Assembly: GCF_000014865.1 (NCBI RefSeq)
Contig: NC_008576.1
Location: 2,819,501-2,883,500 of the forward strand
DNA from: Magnetococcus marinus MC-1
GTDB lineage: Bacteria; Pseudomonadota; Magnetococcia; Magnetococcales; Magnetococcaceae
Reading direction: 5' to 3'
Length of the DNA stretch: 64,000 nucleotides
In this document: positions 1-7,297 of the stretch, piece after piece
Layout of the letters: each line of letters starts with the position of its first letter
Position numbering within the stretch: position 1 is the stretch's first letter
The notes under the pieces: model-generated
Told to the model about the DNA's origin: nothing
Databases searched by the model: none
Seen by the model: the letters and a program-made list of their open reading frames with translations, nothing else
Program-made: the position numbers and the translations under genes

Positions 1-1046
1 ACCAAACCAGAGAGCCAAAAGAGGCCAGCCTTACCCACCCCATGGGCAAGCAAAATACCGCCGGCGACATAGAGGTAGTTATCCCCCAGCAGGTTTTTCT
101 GACCGATCACCGTCAACACCAAGCCCACTTGCGCCACCGATGAGTAACCCAACATACGGCGATCACAGGTTTGCGTCAGAGCAAACAGGTTCGAGGCCAC
201 AAAGGTGACAATTCCCACCGCGGTGGCCACCAGATGCCACTGGGCACCACCAATGAGCAAAATTTTATCCACGGCGATCAGCGCTGCCGAGGCCGAAGCT
301 GCGGAGAAAAGCGCAGCAAAGGATGGATGGGCCGATTCATAAATATCCAACGCCCAACCATTCGCGGGAAAGGGTTTTAATTCGGCAATCACCGCAATAA
401 ACAGGCAGAAGAAGGCCACCGCCCCGCCCTTCATGATGGCCAGATCCACCCCGCCTTGTAAGGAAGCCCCACTCATACCATCAATATTAAGGGTACCGGT
501 GGCGTGGTAGATAAACGTTATCCCCACCAACATAAGGATGGTGATAACCTGGGAGATGATCAAATATTTAAAACCTGCCCCCAGTGAGCGTTTATCGTCC
601 GAGAGCAACACCAGCCCCCCGGTGGCGATAACCACCAGCTCGAAAAACACAAAGAGGTTAAATATGTCGCGGGTGAGGATAATGCCACTTAGCCCCATGA
701 CAAAGATGAGCAGCACCGCCATGCCCCGCTGTCCCACCCGCAACAACACCTCGCGCATGTGCAGCGCAGAGAGCAAACCCGTAGCGGTGATAAGGGTTAA
801 CAAGGCCGCCTCGGACATACCCATGCGCAAGTTAATGGCAAAGGGGGGCACCGTACCCGCTGTTTGGATCTCAACCGCTGAAGCCCCTAAAAAGCTAAAG
901 GCCCACAACCATTCGCTGGCCACAGCACCCATACAGGCGAGCGCAGCCAAAGTAATGAGATAGGCAGTATTACGCTGATTTTTATTTAGAAAACCTAACG
1001 TAAAGGCACCGCCCAGACCGACTGCAATGATGTAAAGAGGACTCAC
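1..1046 (-). CDS. mrpD: MrpD/NuoL-family antiporter subunit, partial
   Basis: Open reading frame with no stop before the left window edge, so the C-terminal part is missing; about 348 residues are visible. It begins with GTG at 1046, overlapping the mrpC stop as GTGA. The translation is a chain of hydrophobic helices and carries the proton-channel features of the NuoL/M/N and MrpD family, for example TRDIFNLFVFFEL and ELKPFPANGWALDIYESAHP, where the conserved Glu and Lys residues of the ion path lie. It is a membrane subunit of a multi-subunit cation/proton antiporter. It is the last visible gene of the E-F-G-DUF4040-B-C-D operon. A hydrogenase- or formate-linked module could follow beyond the edge; that cannot be seen here. 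Confidence 0.88.
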   Translation of the reverse strand, partial: MSPLYIIAVGLGGAFTLGFLNKNQRNTAYLITLAALACMGAVASEWLWAFSFLGASAVEIQTAGTVPPFAINLRMGMSEAALLTLITATGLLSALHMREVLLRVGQRGMAVLLIFVMGLSGIILTRDIFNLFVFFELVVIATGGLVLLSDDKRSLGAGFKYLIISQVITILMLVGITFIYHATGTLNIDGMSGASLQGGVDLAIMKGGAVAFFCLFIAVIAELKPFPANGWALDIYESAHPSFAALFSAASASAALIAVDKILLIGGAQWHLVATAVGIVTFVASNLFALTQTCDRRMLGYSSVAQVGLVLTVIGQKNLLGDNYLYVAGGILLAHGVGKAGLFWLSGL

Positions 1047-1402
1047 CACTTCAGCTCCGTAAATTTGGAAATATCCAGCGTACCCTTGCTCTCATGGAGC
1101 TTTAAAGCGTAAGCCAGCATGAGGGCGGTGACGCCCAACCCGATGACGATGGCGGTCAACACCAGTGCCTGGGGCACTGGATCAATCATACGTTGCACCG
1201 CATCGGTAACCGATAGTGTGTCATCCAGAATGGGGGCGGTGCGTCCGGTCATATAGCCCACCGACACCATGACAATATTGATGCCGGTACTGGAGATGCT
1301 AAACGCCACGATCATTCGTAGAATATTGCGGTTGGTCAGAGAGCCATAGAGTCCGATAAGGATCAAGACAAAGCCTGCTGCCATGCTCAGGGTGGATATC
1401 AT
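1043..1402 (-). CDS. mrpC: MrpC (NuoK-like) antiporter subunit
   Basis: 119-residue membrane protein with three hydrophobic helices. It matches the MnhC/MrpC family, which is homologous to NuoK: GLYGSLTNRNILRMIVAFSI near the start and DPVPQALVLTAIVIGLGVTALMLAYALK near the end. The conserved DPxPQALVLTAIVI stretch is the family hallmark. It overlaps mrpB upstream by 4 bases and mrpD downstream by 4 bases, so the genes are translationally coupled. Role: small membrane subunit of the antiporter, contributing to the ion pathway. Confidence 0.9.
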   Translation of the reverse strand: MISTLSMAAGFVLILIGLYGSLTNRNILRMIVAFSISSTGINIVMVSVGYMTGRTAPILDDTLSVTDAVQRMIDPVPQALVLTAIVIGLGVTALMLAYALKLHESKGTLDISKFTELKW

Positions 1403-2100
1403 GATCTCTCCGTTTCGCTAAGATTGACCAACATAGAGCTGAACTCTGCCCCGACTTTTAGACCGATAAGGGAGTAGATCACCGGAATGGCACCCGCAGA
1501 GAAGAGGTCGCCCAACTCACCCAGGGGTAAGATGCGGTTATCCAAAAAGCCACCGGCCAGCACCATCCCCAGCACACCTATCATGATGTAAGCCAGACCA
1601 GAGCTTGACTCCACCACCGAAATTAGGCGATGGCTGATGGGACGTAAGGGGTTAGAGAGCAATACCAGCAACACCGACGAAGCGACGATTGCCCCGCCCT
1701 GAAAGCCCCCGCCAGGGGTAAGGTGGCCATTAACGAACACATAGACCCCGAGCAGTAGAATCATCGGCACCAACAACTGACCACCGTTTTGCAACAGCTC
1801 ACCCACTGAAGCCCTAGGCGGTAGTTTGGTCGCCCCTACCCCACGCTGTAGCGAGAGCACCAATCCCATAATGGCTGCCGTAAGAAACAGCACCGTCACC
1901 TCACCCAAGGTATCCAACCCTCGGTAGGTTACGATAATGGCGGTGACAATGTTGGCGGCACCGGTATCGTTGACGGTCTGCTCGGCATAGTAACGGGCGG
2001 TAGTGTTTAGCTGCGTATCCGGCTGGTAGCTCTCCATCAACCCCAAAAACAGGACACCGGTTACCAACATCAGTAGTAGTACAATGATATGCTTAACCAC
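1399..2100 (-). CDS. mrpB: MbhE-MrpB fusion-type antiporter subunit
   Basis: 233-residue membrane protein. Residues about 1-85 (one helix, a hydrophilic loop with DTGAANIVTAIIVTYRGLDTLGEVTVLF, a second helix) resemble the MbhE / C-terminal MrpA segment. Residues about 100-230 are the MnhB/MrpB domain, with GGQLLVPMILLLGVYVFVNGHLTPGGGFQGG. In Pyrococcus-type mbh clusters these are usually two genes; here they are one reading frame. It overlaps the upstream 84-residue gene by 8 bases and mrpC by 4. Known for the family: membrane arm of Mrp-type Na+/H+ antiporters and of membrane-bound hydrogenases. Confidence 0.85.
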   Translation of the reverse strand: MVKHIIVLLLMLVTGVLFLGLMESYQPDTQLNTTARYYAEQTVNDTGAANIVTAIIVTYRGLDTLGEVTVLFLTAAIMGLVLSLQRGVGATKLPPRASVGELLQNGGQLLVPMILLLGVYVFVNGHLTPGGGFQGGAIVASSVLLVLLSNPLRPISHRLISVVESSSGLAYIMIGVLGMVLAGGFLDNRILPLGELGDLFSAGAIPVIYSLIGLKVGAEFSSMLVNLSETERS

Positions 2101-2347
2101 GGTCGCCTCCCCGAATGCGTCCCAAGATAAAGAAAAACAGGAAGGAGGTTAGGCCGCTGCCGATGGCCGCTTCGGTCATGGCCACATCGGGCGCACCAAG
2201 CACCAAAAACAGCACCGAGGCAAACAGACCCACCAATCCCGCAGAGAGCATGGCAATGGCGTAGCTCTGTACCATAATCGCCACCAGTGCGGTACCCACC
2301 ATTGCCAACACCAACAGCACTGTCAGAACAAGAATCAATTGGGTCAT
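2093..2347 (-). CDS. DUF4040 / MbhD-like antiporter subunit
   Basis: 84-residue protein with two to three hydrophobic helices and the signature LGAPDVAMTEAAIGSGLTSFLFF, typical of DUF4040, the region corresponding to the C-terminal part of MrpA and to MbhD. A short separate DUF4040 gene indicates a split-MrpA, Mbh-like organisation. It starts in an ATGA overlap with the mrpG stop and overlaps the next gene by 8 bases. A 103-residue frame in the same place is a shadow and is not annotated. Confidence 0.85.
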   Translation of the reverse strand: MTQLILVLTVLLVLAMVGTALVAIMVQSYAIAMLSAGLVGLFASVLFLVLGAPDVAMTEAAIGSGLTSFLFFFILGRIRGGDRG

Positions 2348-2685
2348 GACCGTTTCTCCACGTTTTCCGCGTAGTGGTCAACCACGGTTTTTTCGGTGGG
2401 TTTAACCCCTGTACGGTGGGCAGAACGCGCCAAAACTTGCGATGAAAGAGGATTGGTAAAGAGCAAAAACAGACTGATTAGCGCCAATTTAAGGCTCCAA
2501 CCCGGCTGCATACAGGCCGCTCCAGCCAAGGTCAGGATGGTCCCCAATGTGGTTGTTTTCGTGCCAGCCTGAATGCGGTTATACAGATCGGGCATCCGCA
2601 CCAGACCTAAGCCACCCAGCATCAAGAAACCGGTACCGGCCAGCATGAGCAGCCCGCCGATAATATCCAAGAGCATACTCATCAA
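2344..2685 (-). CDS. mrpG: MrpG antiporter subunit
   Basis: 113-residue membrane protein with the MnhG/MrpG pattern: GGLLMLAGTGFLMLGGLGLVRMPDLYNRIQAGTK, then GTILTLAGA and a helix containing LALISLFLLFTNPLSSQVLARSAHRTG. The RMPDxYxRxQAxTK and NPxxxHxxxRAA-like motifs are conserved family features. It overlaps mrpF by 4 bases upstream and the DUF4040 gene by 4 bases downstream. Confidence 0.9.
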   Translation of the reverse strand: MMSMLLDIIGGLLMLAGTGFLMLGGLGLVRMPDLYNRIQAGTKTTTLGTILTLAGAACMQPGWSLKLALISLFLLFTNPLSSQVLARSAHRTGVKPTEKTVVDHYAENVEKRS

Positions 2686-2942
2686 AAACCTCCCTCTTTA
2701 TAACGCGCAACCACAACCACACCTAGGAAGGAGAGTAAGGCGTAAATGAGAGCGACATCCAGGTAGATGCTGCGTCCACTTACCAAAGCCACCATGACGA
2801 TAGCGGTGATGGAGATGATGGTGAGCACATCAAAAGCCGCCACCCGGTCCGACACCGTAGGCCCCAGTACAAACCGTACAAACACCAGGATCATAGCCAC
2901 CCCGGCCAAGGTAGCCGACAGATAGAGTAAAATGTCAGCCAT
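2682..2942 (-). CDS. mrpF: MrpF antiporter subunit
   Basis: 86-residue membrane protein with three helices and the MnhF/MrpF motif RFVLGPTVSDRVAAFDVLTIISI, followed by IYLDVALIYALLSFLGVVVVARYKEGG. The conserved GPTxxDRVxAxD segment supports the family assignment. It overlaps mrpE by 8 bases and mrpG by 4 bases, so it is translated as part of the same operon. Confidence 0.9.
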   Translation of the reverse strand: MADILLYLSATLAGVAMILVFVRFVLGPTVSDRVAAFDVLTIISITAIVMVALVSGRSIYLDVALIYALLSFLGVVVVARYKEGGF

Positions 2943-3432
2943 ACATCACCTCAAGATAGTTTTCAAACCCGGCCACAATTTGCTGAGAGGCCAGTTCGGT
3001 ATCGGTGGTTTCCACCGTAACCCAGTGGACGTAGAGCCACTCACCCTCTAACTCAACGGTCAAAGTGCCGGGGGTTAGGGTAATGGAGTTAGCGAGTAGC
3101 AAACGGCCCATACGGCTTTTCAAGCGCGTACGCACCTTAACAAAGCCTGGCTTAATGGGAAGACTGGGGGAAAGAACGACCCGCGCCAATCGAATATTGG
3201 CCTTGACCAGCTCTCCCACAAAAAAGATGAAAAAGCCTAGCGCCGCCTTTGCCGCACGGGGGGTGAAATGAAGCTCTGTGAAGGGAGAGAGGCTGGTTCT
3301 AAACAGCAGAGCGATGATCAACGACACCACTACCCCAATAAACAAGGTATCTGCATCTGTCGATCCATTGAGCATCACCCAAAATAAAAACAGGGGGATG
3401 AAGGGGACCACCAAACTGCGCACCGTCCTCAT
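2935..3432 (-). CDS. mrpE: MrpE antiporter subunit
   Basis: 165-residue protein of the MnhE/MrpE family: two N-terminal membrane helices, then a cytosolic domain with FVGELVKANIRLARVVLSPSLPIKPGFVKVRTRLKS and the late motif LLLANSITLTPGTLTVELEGEWLYVHWV, which is very characteristic. First gene of the operon. I prefer the ATG at 3432, preceded by GAAAGG at good spacing; an in-frame ATG at 3453 would add 7 residues. The antiporter lies in the cytoplasmic membrane and exchanges monovalent cations for protons; in a marine bacterium sodium is the expected substrate (inference). Confidence 0.88.
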   Translation of the reverse strand: MRTVRSLVVPFIPLFLFWVMLNGSTDADTLFIGVVVSLIIALLFRTSLSPFTELHFTPRAAKAALGFFIFFVGELVKANIRLARVVLSPSLPIKPGFVKVRTRLKSRMGRLLLANSITLTPGTLTVELEGEWLYVHWVTVETTDTELASQQIVAGFENYLEVMYG

Positions 3433-3453
3433 ATGCCAAGCCTTTCGTACCAT

Positions 3454-4161
3454 CTAATGCTCTTAAGGGGTCTACTGTCACCCCGTAACTATGCACAACG
3501 GACAAGGGGTTGAAAAGGGCTGACAGCTCCGTCAACACCACACAGCTTATGCTGTTTGTATCCGATCTGTTTTTGGCCTGCAAAAGCCCTTATAAAAGCC
3601 GCGCAAATTATCCTATGCCAGCCAATAGAATCCTTACTCGGCTCCACGATTCCACGGACACAGCATTACACAGACAATGACAGAGGGAGGATGCGCAGGC
3701 CACAAAGGGGATACAAAGAGACACTTTACCCTCACATTGCTTACGACAGCTGACCAACGGGTAATGAGGTTATGCCTATTTTCTCGCGCTGGCAAATGTA
3801 TATTTCAATTTATAAACGATCGTGACTTTTGCCCGACTATACCGCTACTTTTTTGTGTTTTTTTTGCATTTGTCAGACGGTTTGTTCGGTTTTGTGCGCA
3901 GTAAGCTGAACCCATCCCCACGCTTATTCATCGGTACACGGTTTGTGATGTTAGGGCGTGCCGCGGGAGGAGATCCATGATCAGGCTTGCCGTGGTCAGA
4001 CCGTGGCCAATCTCGCCAACGCCTTCAGTGGCTATCATGGCTATGGTGCGCCCCATGTTTCCCCAAGCAACACCCGTTGCCCCAGTCGCACCATCTGCTC
4101 AATAAATTACTTTGCAAGAGCCCTAAGCTGGCTCTGCTCCACCAAAAAACAGAACGCTCCC
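3454..4161. other. intergenic region upstream of mrp operon
   Basis: About 700 bases with no convincing gene. It holds several short overlapping frames with no family resemblance. A 40-codon plus-strand frame starting at 3976 follows a strong GGGAGGAG sequence but its product is low complexity (Pro/Ala/Val rich), so I do not call it. The promoter of the mrp operon should lie in the 3450-3600 part, but I see no clear boxes. Confidence 0.4.
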
Positions 4162-4329
4162 TTAACGGCCCAAAAATCGACGCAACAATAAACCAAGAGC
4201 CACAAAAAACCCTTTCAATAAACTCCGTTTACCCGCTGAGCTCAGGCTGATTTTTATCCCCAATAACCGTAGCGCGACCCAACCGGCCAGAGCGACAAGC
4301 ACGATGAAAATGACCAAACGAATGAGCAA
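4162..4329 (-). CDS. candidate 55-residue membrane protein
   Basis: Small frame starting with TTG at 4329, nine bases after GGGAGG. The product begins LIRLVIFIVLVALAGWVALRLLG, a good single membrane helix, followed by a basic amphipathic tail ending LLLRRFLGR. The hydrophobic start, the basic tail and the ribosome binding site argue for a real gene. I do not recognise a family. It lies on the same strand as the mrp genes but about 730 bases upstream of them. Confidence 0.4.
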   Translation of the reverse strand: MLIRLVIFIVLVALAGWVALRLLGIKISLSSAGKRSLLKGFFVALGLLLRRFLGR

Positions 4330-4685
4330 AACAGATCCTCCCTAGCCAACAAGGCAAACACCCTACCCTCTTTATTACGCCACTCACACCGAGATTGCCA
4401 GCACACCCTTGTTCATAAGAAGAGTCACCCTAGCGCACCCACACAGGTCAAACACCCCTTACAGGTTAGCCAAGCAAGCTGCCCACTGAACCAAATTGGC
4501 TTTTTTCTACGAACCTATGCCGCAAACCATCAAACCTGGGCTCACCCAGCCACCCCCAAACACCTCAGCAGGACCATTTCTCCAAATGGAGAATGGGTGT
4601 AGAATGTCCTGCTCCCTTCCACCAAAATCGGGCTCAACATCATCGTCGCATCTTAACTCCATTTTGTATTTTTGATAGGTTCGGC

Positions 4686-5795
4686 ATGCAACACCTCAAT
4701 ATCCATGGCCACACCCTTACCCTGCGACGCTTTCCACACAAACCGGGGTGCCCCCTACAAGCATGGGATGCCGCCGATGCGTTGGCCTTAACCAACCATG
4801 CCTTACCTGATGGGGAGATTTTGATCTTAAACGATCATTTTGGGGCCTTGGCCTGTGGCCTTGCTTACCCCGAACGCACCCTGGAATGGGTTAATGACTC
4901 CTACATGGCGCATCAAGCACTCGCGCAAAATCTTCAATTAAATCGCATTGAAACCCCTCTGCATCGCACGCCAGCATTGGCGGCCTCACCCACCAATCCG
5001 GTCGGTATCCTCATCAAATTACCCCGCATGCTTCAGCTATTGAGCAGCCAACTGGACTGGCTCAACTTACATTTGCCCAAGGGCACACCGGTTGTTATTG
5101 CCGCACGTCAAAAAGATATGCCCTCGACACTACCCGATTTAACACGCCGCTTGCTTGATGATGTACACCCTTCCAGGGCAGAAAAAAAGGCGCGTTTAAT
5201 CTTTGGTCAACTGAGCGGGCGCCAGAGCGGTCAAGCGGAAATCACCGCGTGGCATTGTGCAGAGCTTGACTGCCTATTAAGCCATTATCCCAATGTATTT
5301 GGCCGTCAAAAGCTCGATTTAGGGGCACGGGTACTGCTGCAAAACCTTGGCACCATTCCCGATCAAGTGGTGGATTTGGGCTGTGGTAACGGGGTGTTAA
5401 GTATCGCCGCCCTTCAGCGTAACCCAAACAGCCATGTTCTGGCCGTCGATGAAAGCTGGCAAGCTACCCGTTCCTGCCAAATCAATTTGGAACGTGTGCG
5501 CACACCCGAACATTTTAAGGTGGTTTGGGGTCATAGCCTATCCTTTATTGAGGGTATGCAGGCTGATCTTGTCTTATGCAACCCCCCCTTCCATCAGCAC
5601 CAAACCCTAACCGATGATATTGCTTGGTGCATGTTTAAAGACGCCCACCGCGTGCTCAAACCAGGAGGACGCTTGCGCATGGTTGGCAATCGTCATCTGG
5701 GTTATCACGCCAAACTGCACAAGCTGTTCGGCCATTGCCGATCCATTGCAGCCACCCCTAAATTTGTTGTGCTTGAATCCGTTAAATCGTCATAA
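4686..5795 (+). CDS. rlmG: 23S rRNA (guanine-N2)-methyltransferase RlmG-like
   Basis: 370 residues from the ATG at 4686; an upstream in-frame ATG at 4593 would add 31 residues that look unrelated. The N-terminal half matches the RlmG/RsmC pseudo-methyltransferase domain (LTLRRFPHKPGCPLQAWDAADALAL; later KDMPSTL and the FGRQKLDLGARVLLQNL segment). The C-terminal half is a Rossmann methyltransferase with the SAM motif VDLGCGNGVLSI and the base-flipping motif LCNPPFHQ (NPPF), followed by DAHRVLKPGGRLRMVGNRHLGYHAKL. RlmG methylates G1835 of 23S rRNA in E. coli; RsmC acts on 16S G1207. The NRHLGYHxKLxKLFG end favours RlmG. Single gene unit. Confidence 0.85.
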   Translation: MQHLNIHGHTLTLRRFPHKPGCPLQAWDAADALALTNHALPDGEILILNDHFGALACGLAYPERTLEWVNDSYMAHQALAQNLQLNRIETPLHRTPALAASPTNPVGILIKLPRMLQLLSSQLDWLNLHLPKGTPVVIAARQKDMPSTLPDLTRRLLDDVHPSRAEKKARLIFGQLSGRQSGQAEITAWHCAELDCLLSHYPNVFGRQKLDLGARVLLQNLGTIPDQVVDLGCGNGVLSIAALQRNPNSHVLAVDESWQATRSCQINLERVRTPEHFKVVWGHSLSFIEGMQADLVLCNPPFHQHQTLTDDIAWCMFKDAHRVLKPGGRLRMVGNRHLGYHAKLHKLFGHCRSIAATPKFVVLESVKSS

Positions 5796-6006
5796 CAGCG
5801 AACAGCATCTCCATTGCAGTCTAAATTGAAGTAGCTTGAAGATTCGGGACACACCTGTTTGATAGGATGGTTAAAAACAGCGTTCACAATGGGAAAGGCA
5901 CAGAGCCCCACACCGGAATTCCGTATTCAAGTGTCAATCCTGCCGATTTCATGTAACGGCTTACAGTTGCACCTCCAAGTAGGTGCCCCCTGCCGGGCGC
6001 ACAAAT
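5796..6006. other. intergenic between rlmG and tRNA-Ser
   Basis: No gene is seen in this short stretch. It ends at the tRNA-Ser terminator, so it separates two converging transcripts. Confidence 0.4.
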
Positions 6007-6041
6007 AAAAAAGCCCCAGCATCCGAAGATACTGGGGCCTT
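6007..6041 (-). terminator. rho-independent terminator after tRNA-Ser(GGA)
   Basis: On the minus strand a GGCCCCAGTATC / GATGCTGGGGC type stem with a short loop is followed by a run of six T. It lies about 12 bases past the CCA end of the tRNA and fits as its terminator. Confidence 0.8.
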
Positions 6042-6050
6042 AAATTTCTT

Positions 6051-6143
<93 letters not shown>

Positions 6144-6175
6144 ATCACAATTAAAGAGCGCATATTAGACACGAA

Positions 6176-6628
6176 TTATCGGCGAAATTCAAAGAAAATC
6201 TTCAACATCATTTCACCTGCCGTCATAAAGGCTCTATCCTCCTGTAACGGTGGGGTTATGTCAGGCCGTACAAAGCCATTTTCCGCCCCCTGCGCGGTCA
6301 AATAGCGCACACTCTGCAAGCGCGCCAATCCAGTGGCTTGTTGACAGACTGGGCAGGGCTCTAACGATACCACCATGCATAACCCACTCAAACGATAGTT
6401 AGATAATCGTCTGGCCGCACAGCGCATGGCGACAATCTCCGCATGTGCCATAGGGTCGTGGGCCCCAATAGGCCCATTGCCTGCCATGCTCACCACCCAA
6501 CCCTGGGCTGCATAAATGAGCGCCCCAACCGGTACCTCACCCCGCGCCGCCGCATCGGTCGCCTGCACCAACGTCATCAGATTATGTGCCTCGTGGCTCG
6601 AAAGAAAATCCACGCAACCCTCAACCAT
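6176..6628 (-). CDS. tadA: TadA-like tRNA adenosine/cytidine deaminase
   Basis: 150 residues from the ATG at 6628, which overlaps the upstream lipoprotein stop by 8 bases; longer in-frame starts run far into that gene. It has the zinc deaminase motifs: AHAEIVAMR (His ligand and catalytic Glu) and LEPCPVCQQA (PCxxC), with NYRLSGLCMVVSLEPC between them as in TadA. TadA converts A34 to inosine in tRNA-Arg(ACG). The second half of the PCxxC region differs from the usual EPCxMCAGAM, so a free nucleoside or base deaminase cannot be excluded. Next gene downstream is tRNA-Ser. Confidence 0.75.
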   Translation of the reverse strand: MVEGCVDFLSSHEAHNLMTLVQATDAAARGEVPVGALIYAAQGWVVSMAGNGPIGAHDPMAHAEIVAMRCAARRLSNYRLSGLCMVVSLEPCPVCQQATGLARLQSVRYLTAQGAENGFVRPDITPPLQEDRAFMTAGEMMLKIFFEFRR

Positions 6629-7127
6629 TCTTACGCTGTGCACCTTTAAAGGTAAGATCAAAACGCGGATGATCCCACGCCACCTGTGAACCATCGCGAA
6701 CAAACAGCCAACCTTCATACAACAATTGATGGTCTCGACCCCGTAACTCCAACCATACCGCTGGGTTGATATGCCCATCGGGTCCATGAATCGCTTGGCT
6801 CTGGTAAATCAACAAATCGGGTACAAAGGCATGTACCAACACACCCCCATTCCATGGGGCCGCTGTGGGCTCGCCCACCGAAACCACAAACGCGTGTATT
6901 TTTAATGTGCGTTTATCCAATACCTGAAAACGCACCGGCACACCCCGACTGCTGTGTACCATCTCTTTACTCGGACGTGCCTGTACCTGGGTCACATGGG
7001 GCGCCACAGGCAGACGGTCCTGCCGAGCCTGCTCTAAAGATTTATAGACCTCTCGCGGAGCAGGATCCTCTAAACAACCGCTTAGTGGCAGGGTTGCCAT
7101 CACCATCCACACATACCATTTAGCCAT
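6621..7127 (-). CDS. DUF2155-like lipoprotein
   Basis: 168 residues from the ATG at 7127 (an ATG nine bases upstream and a longer frame to 7193 are alternatives). Starts MAKWYVWMVMATLPLSGC, a signal peptide with a lipobox LSGC, so it should be an envelope lipoprotein. The mature part has the pattern FQVLDKRTLKIHAFVVSVGE...GVLVHAFVPDLLIYQ...NPAVWLELRG..LLYEGWLFVRDGSQVAWDHPRFDLTF, which matches the DUF2155 family common in alphaproteobacteria. Function unknown. It overlaps the deaminase gene, so the two are co-transcribed. Confidence 0.7.
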   Translation of the reverse strand: MAKWYVWMVMATLPLSGCLEDPAPREVYKSLEQARQDRLPVAPHVTQVQARPSKEMVHSSRGVPVRFQVLDKRTLKIHAFVVSVGEPTAAPWNGGVLVHAFVPDLLIYQSQAIHGPDGHINPAVWLELRGRDHQLLYEGWLFVRDGSQVAWDHPRFDLTFKGAQRKNG

Positions 7128-7297
7128 CACTGACATCCCATCTCTGCACTTTGGAGCCAACCATACGCAACTGTGACACCATCCACACCCCACGGCAAGG
7201 GCACAGCCCCTACACGGACAATTCCACCGCTACTCTGCGGTCCTTTTTCCAAAAAACACCCACCCCAACAAACCCACCTTAGAGCCTATGGACACCC

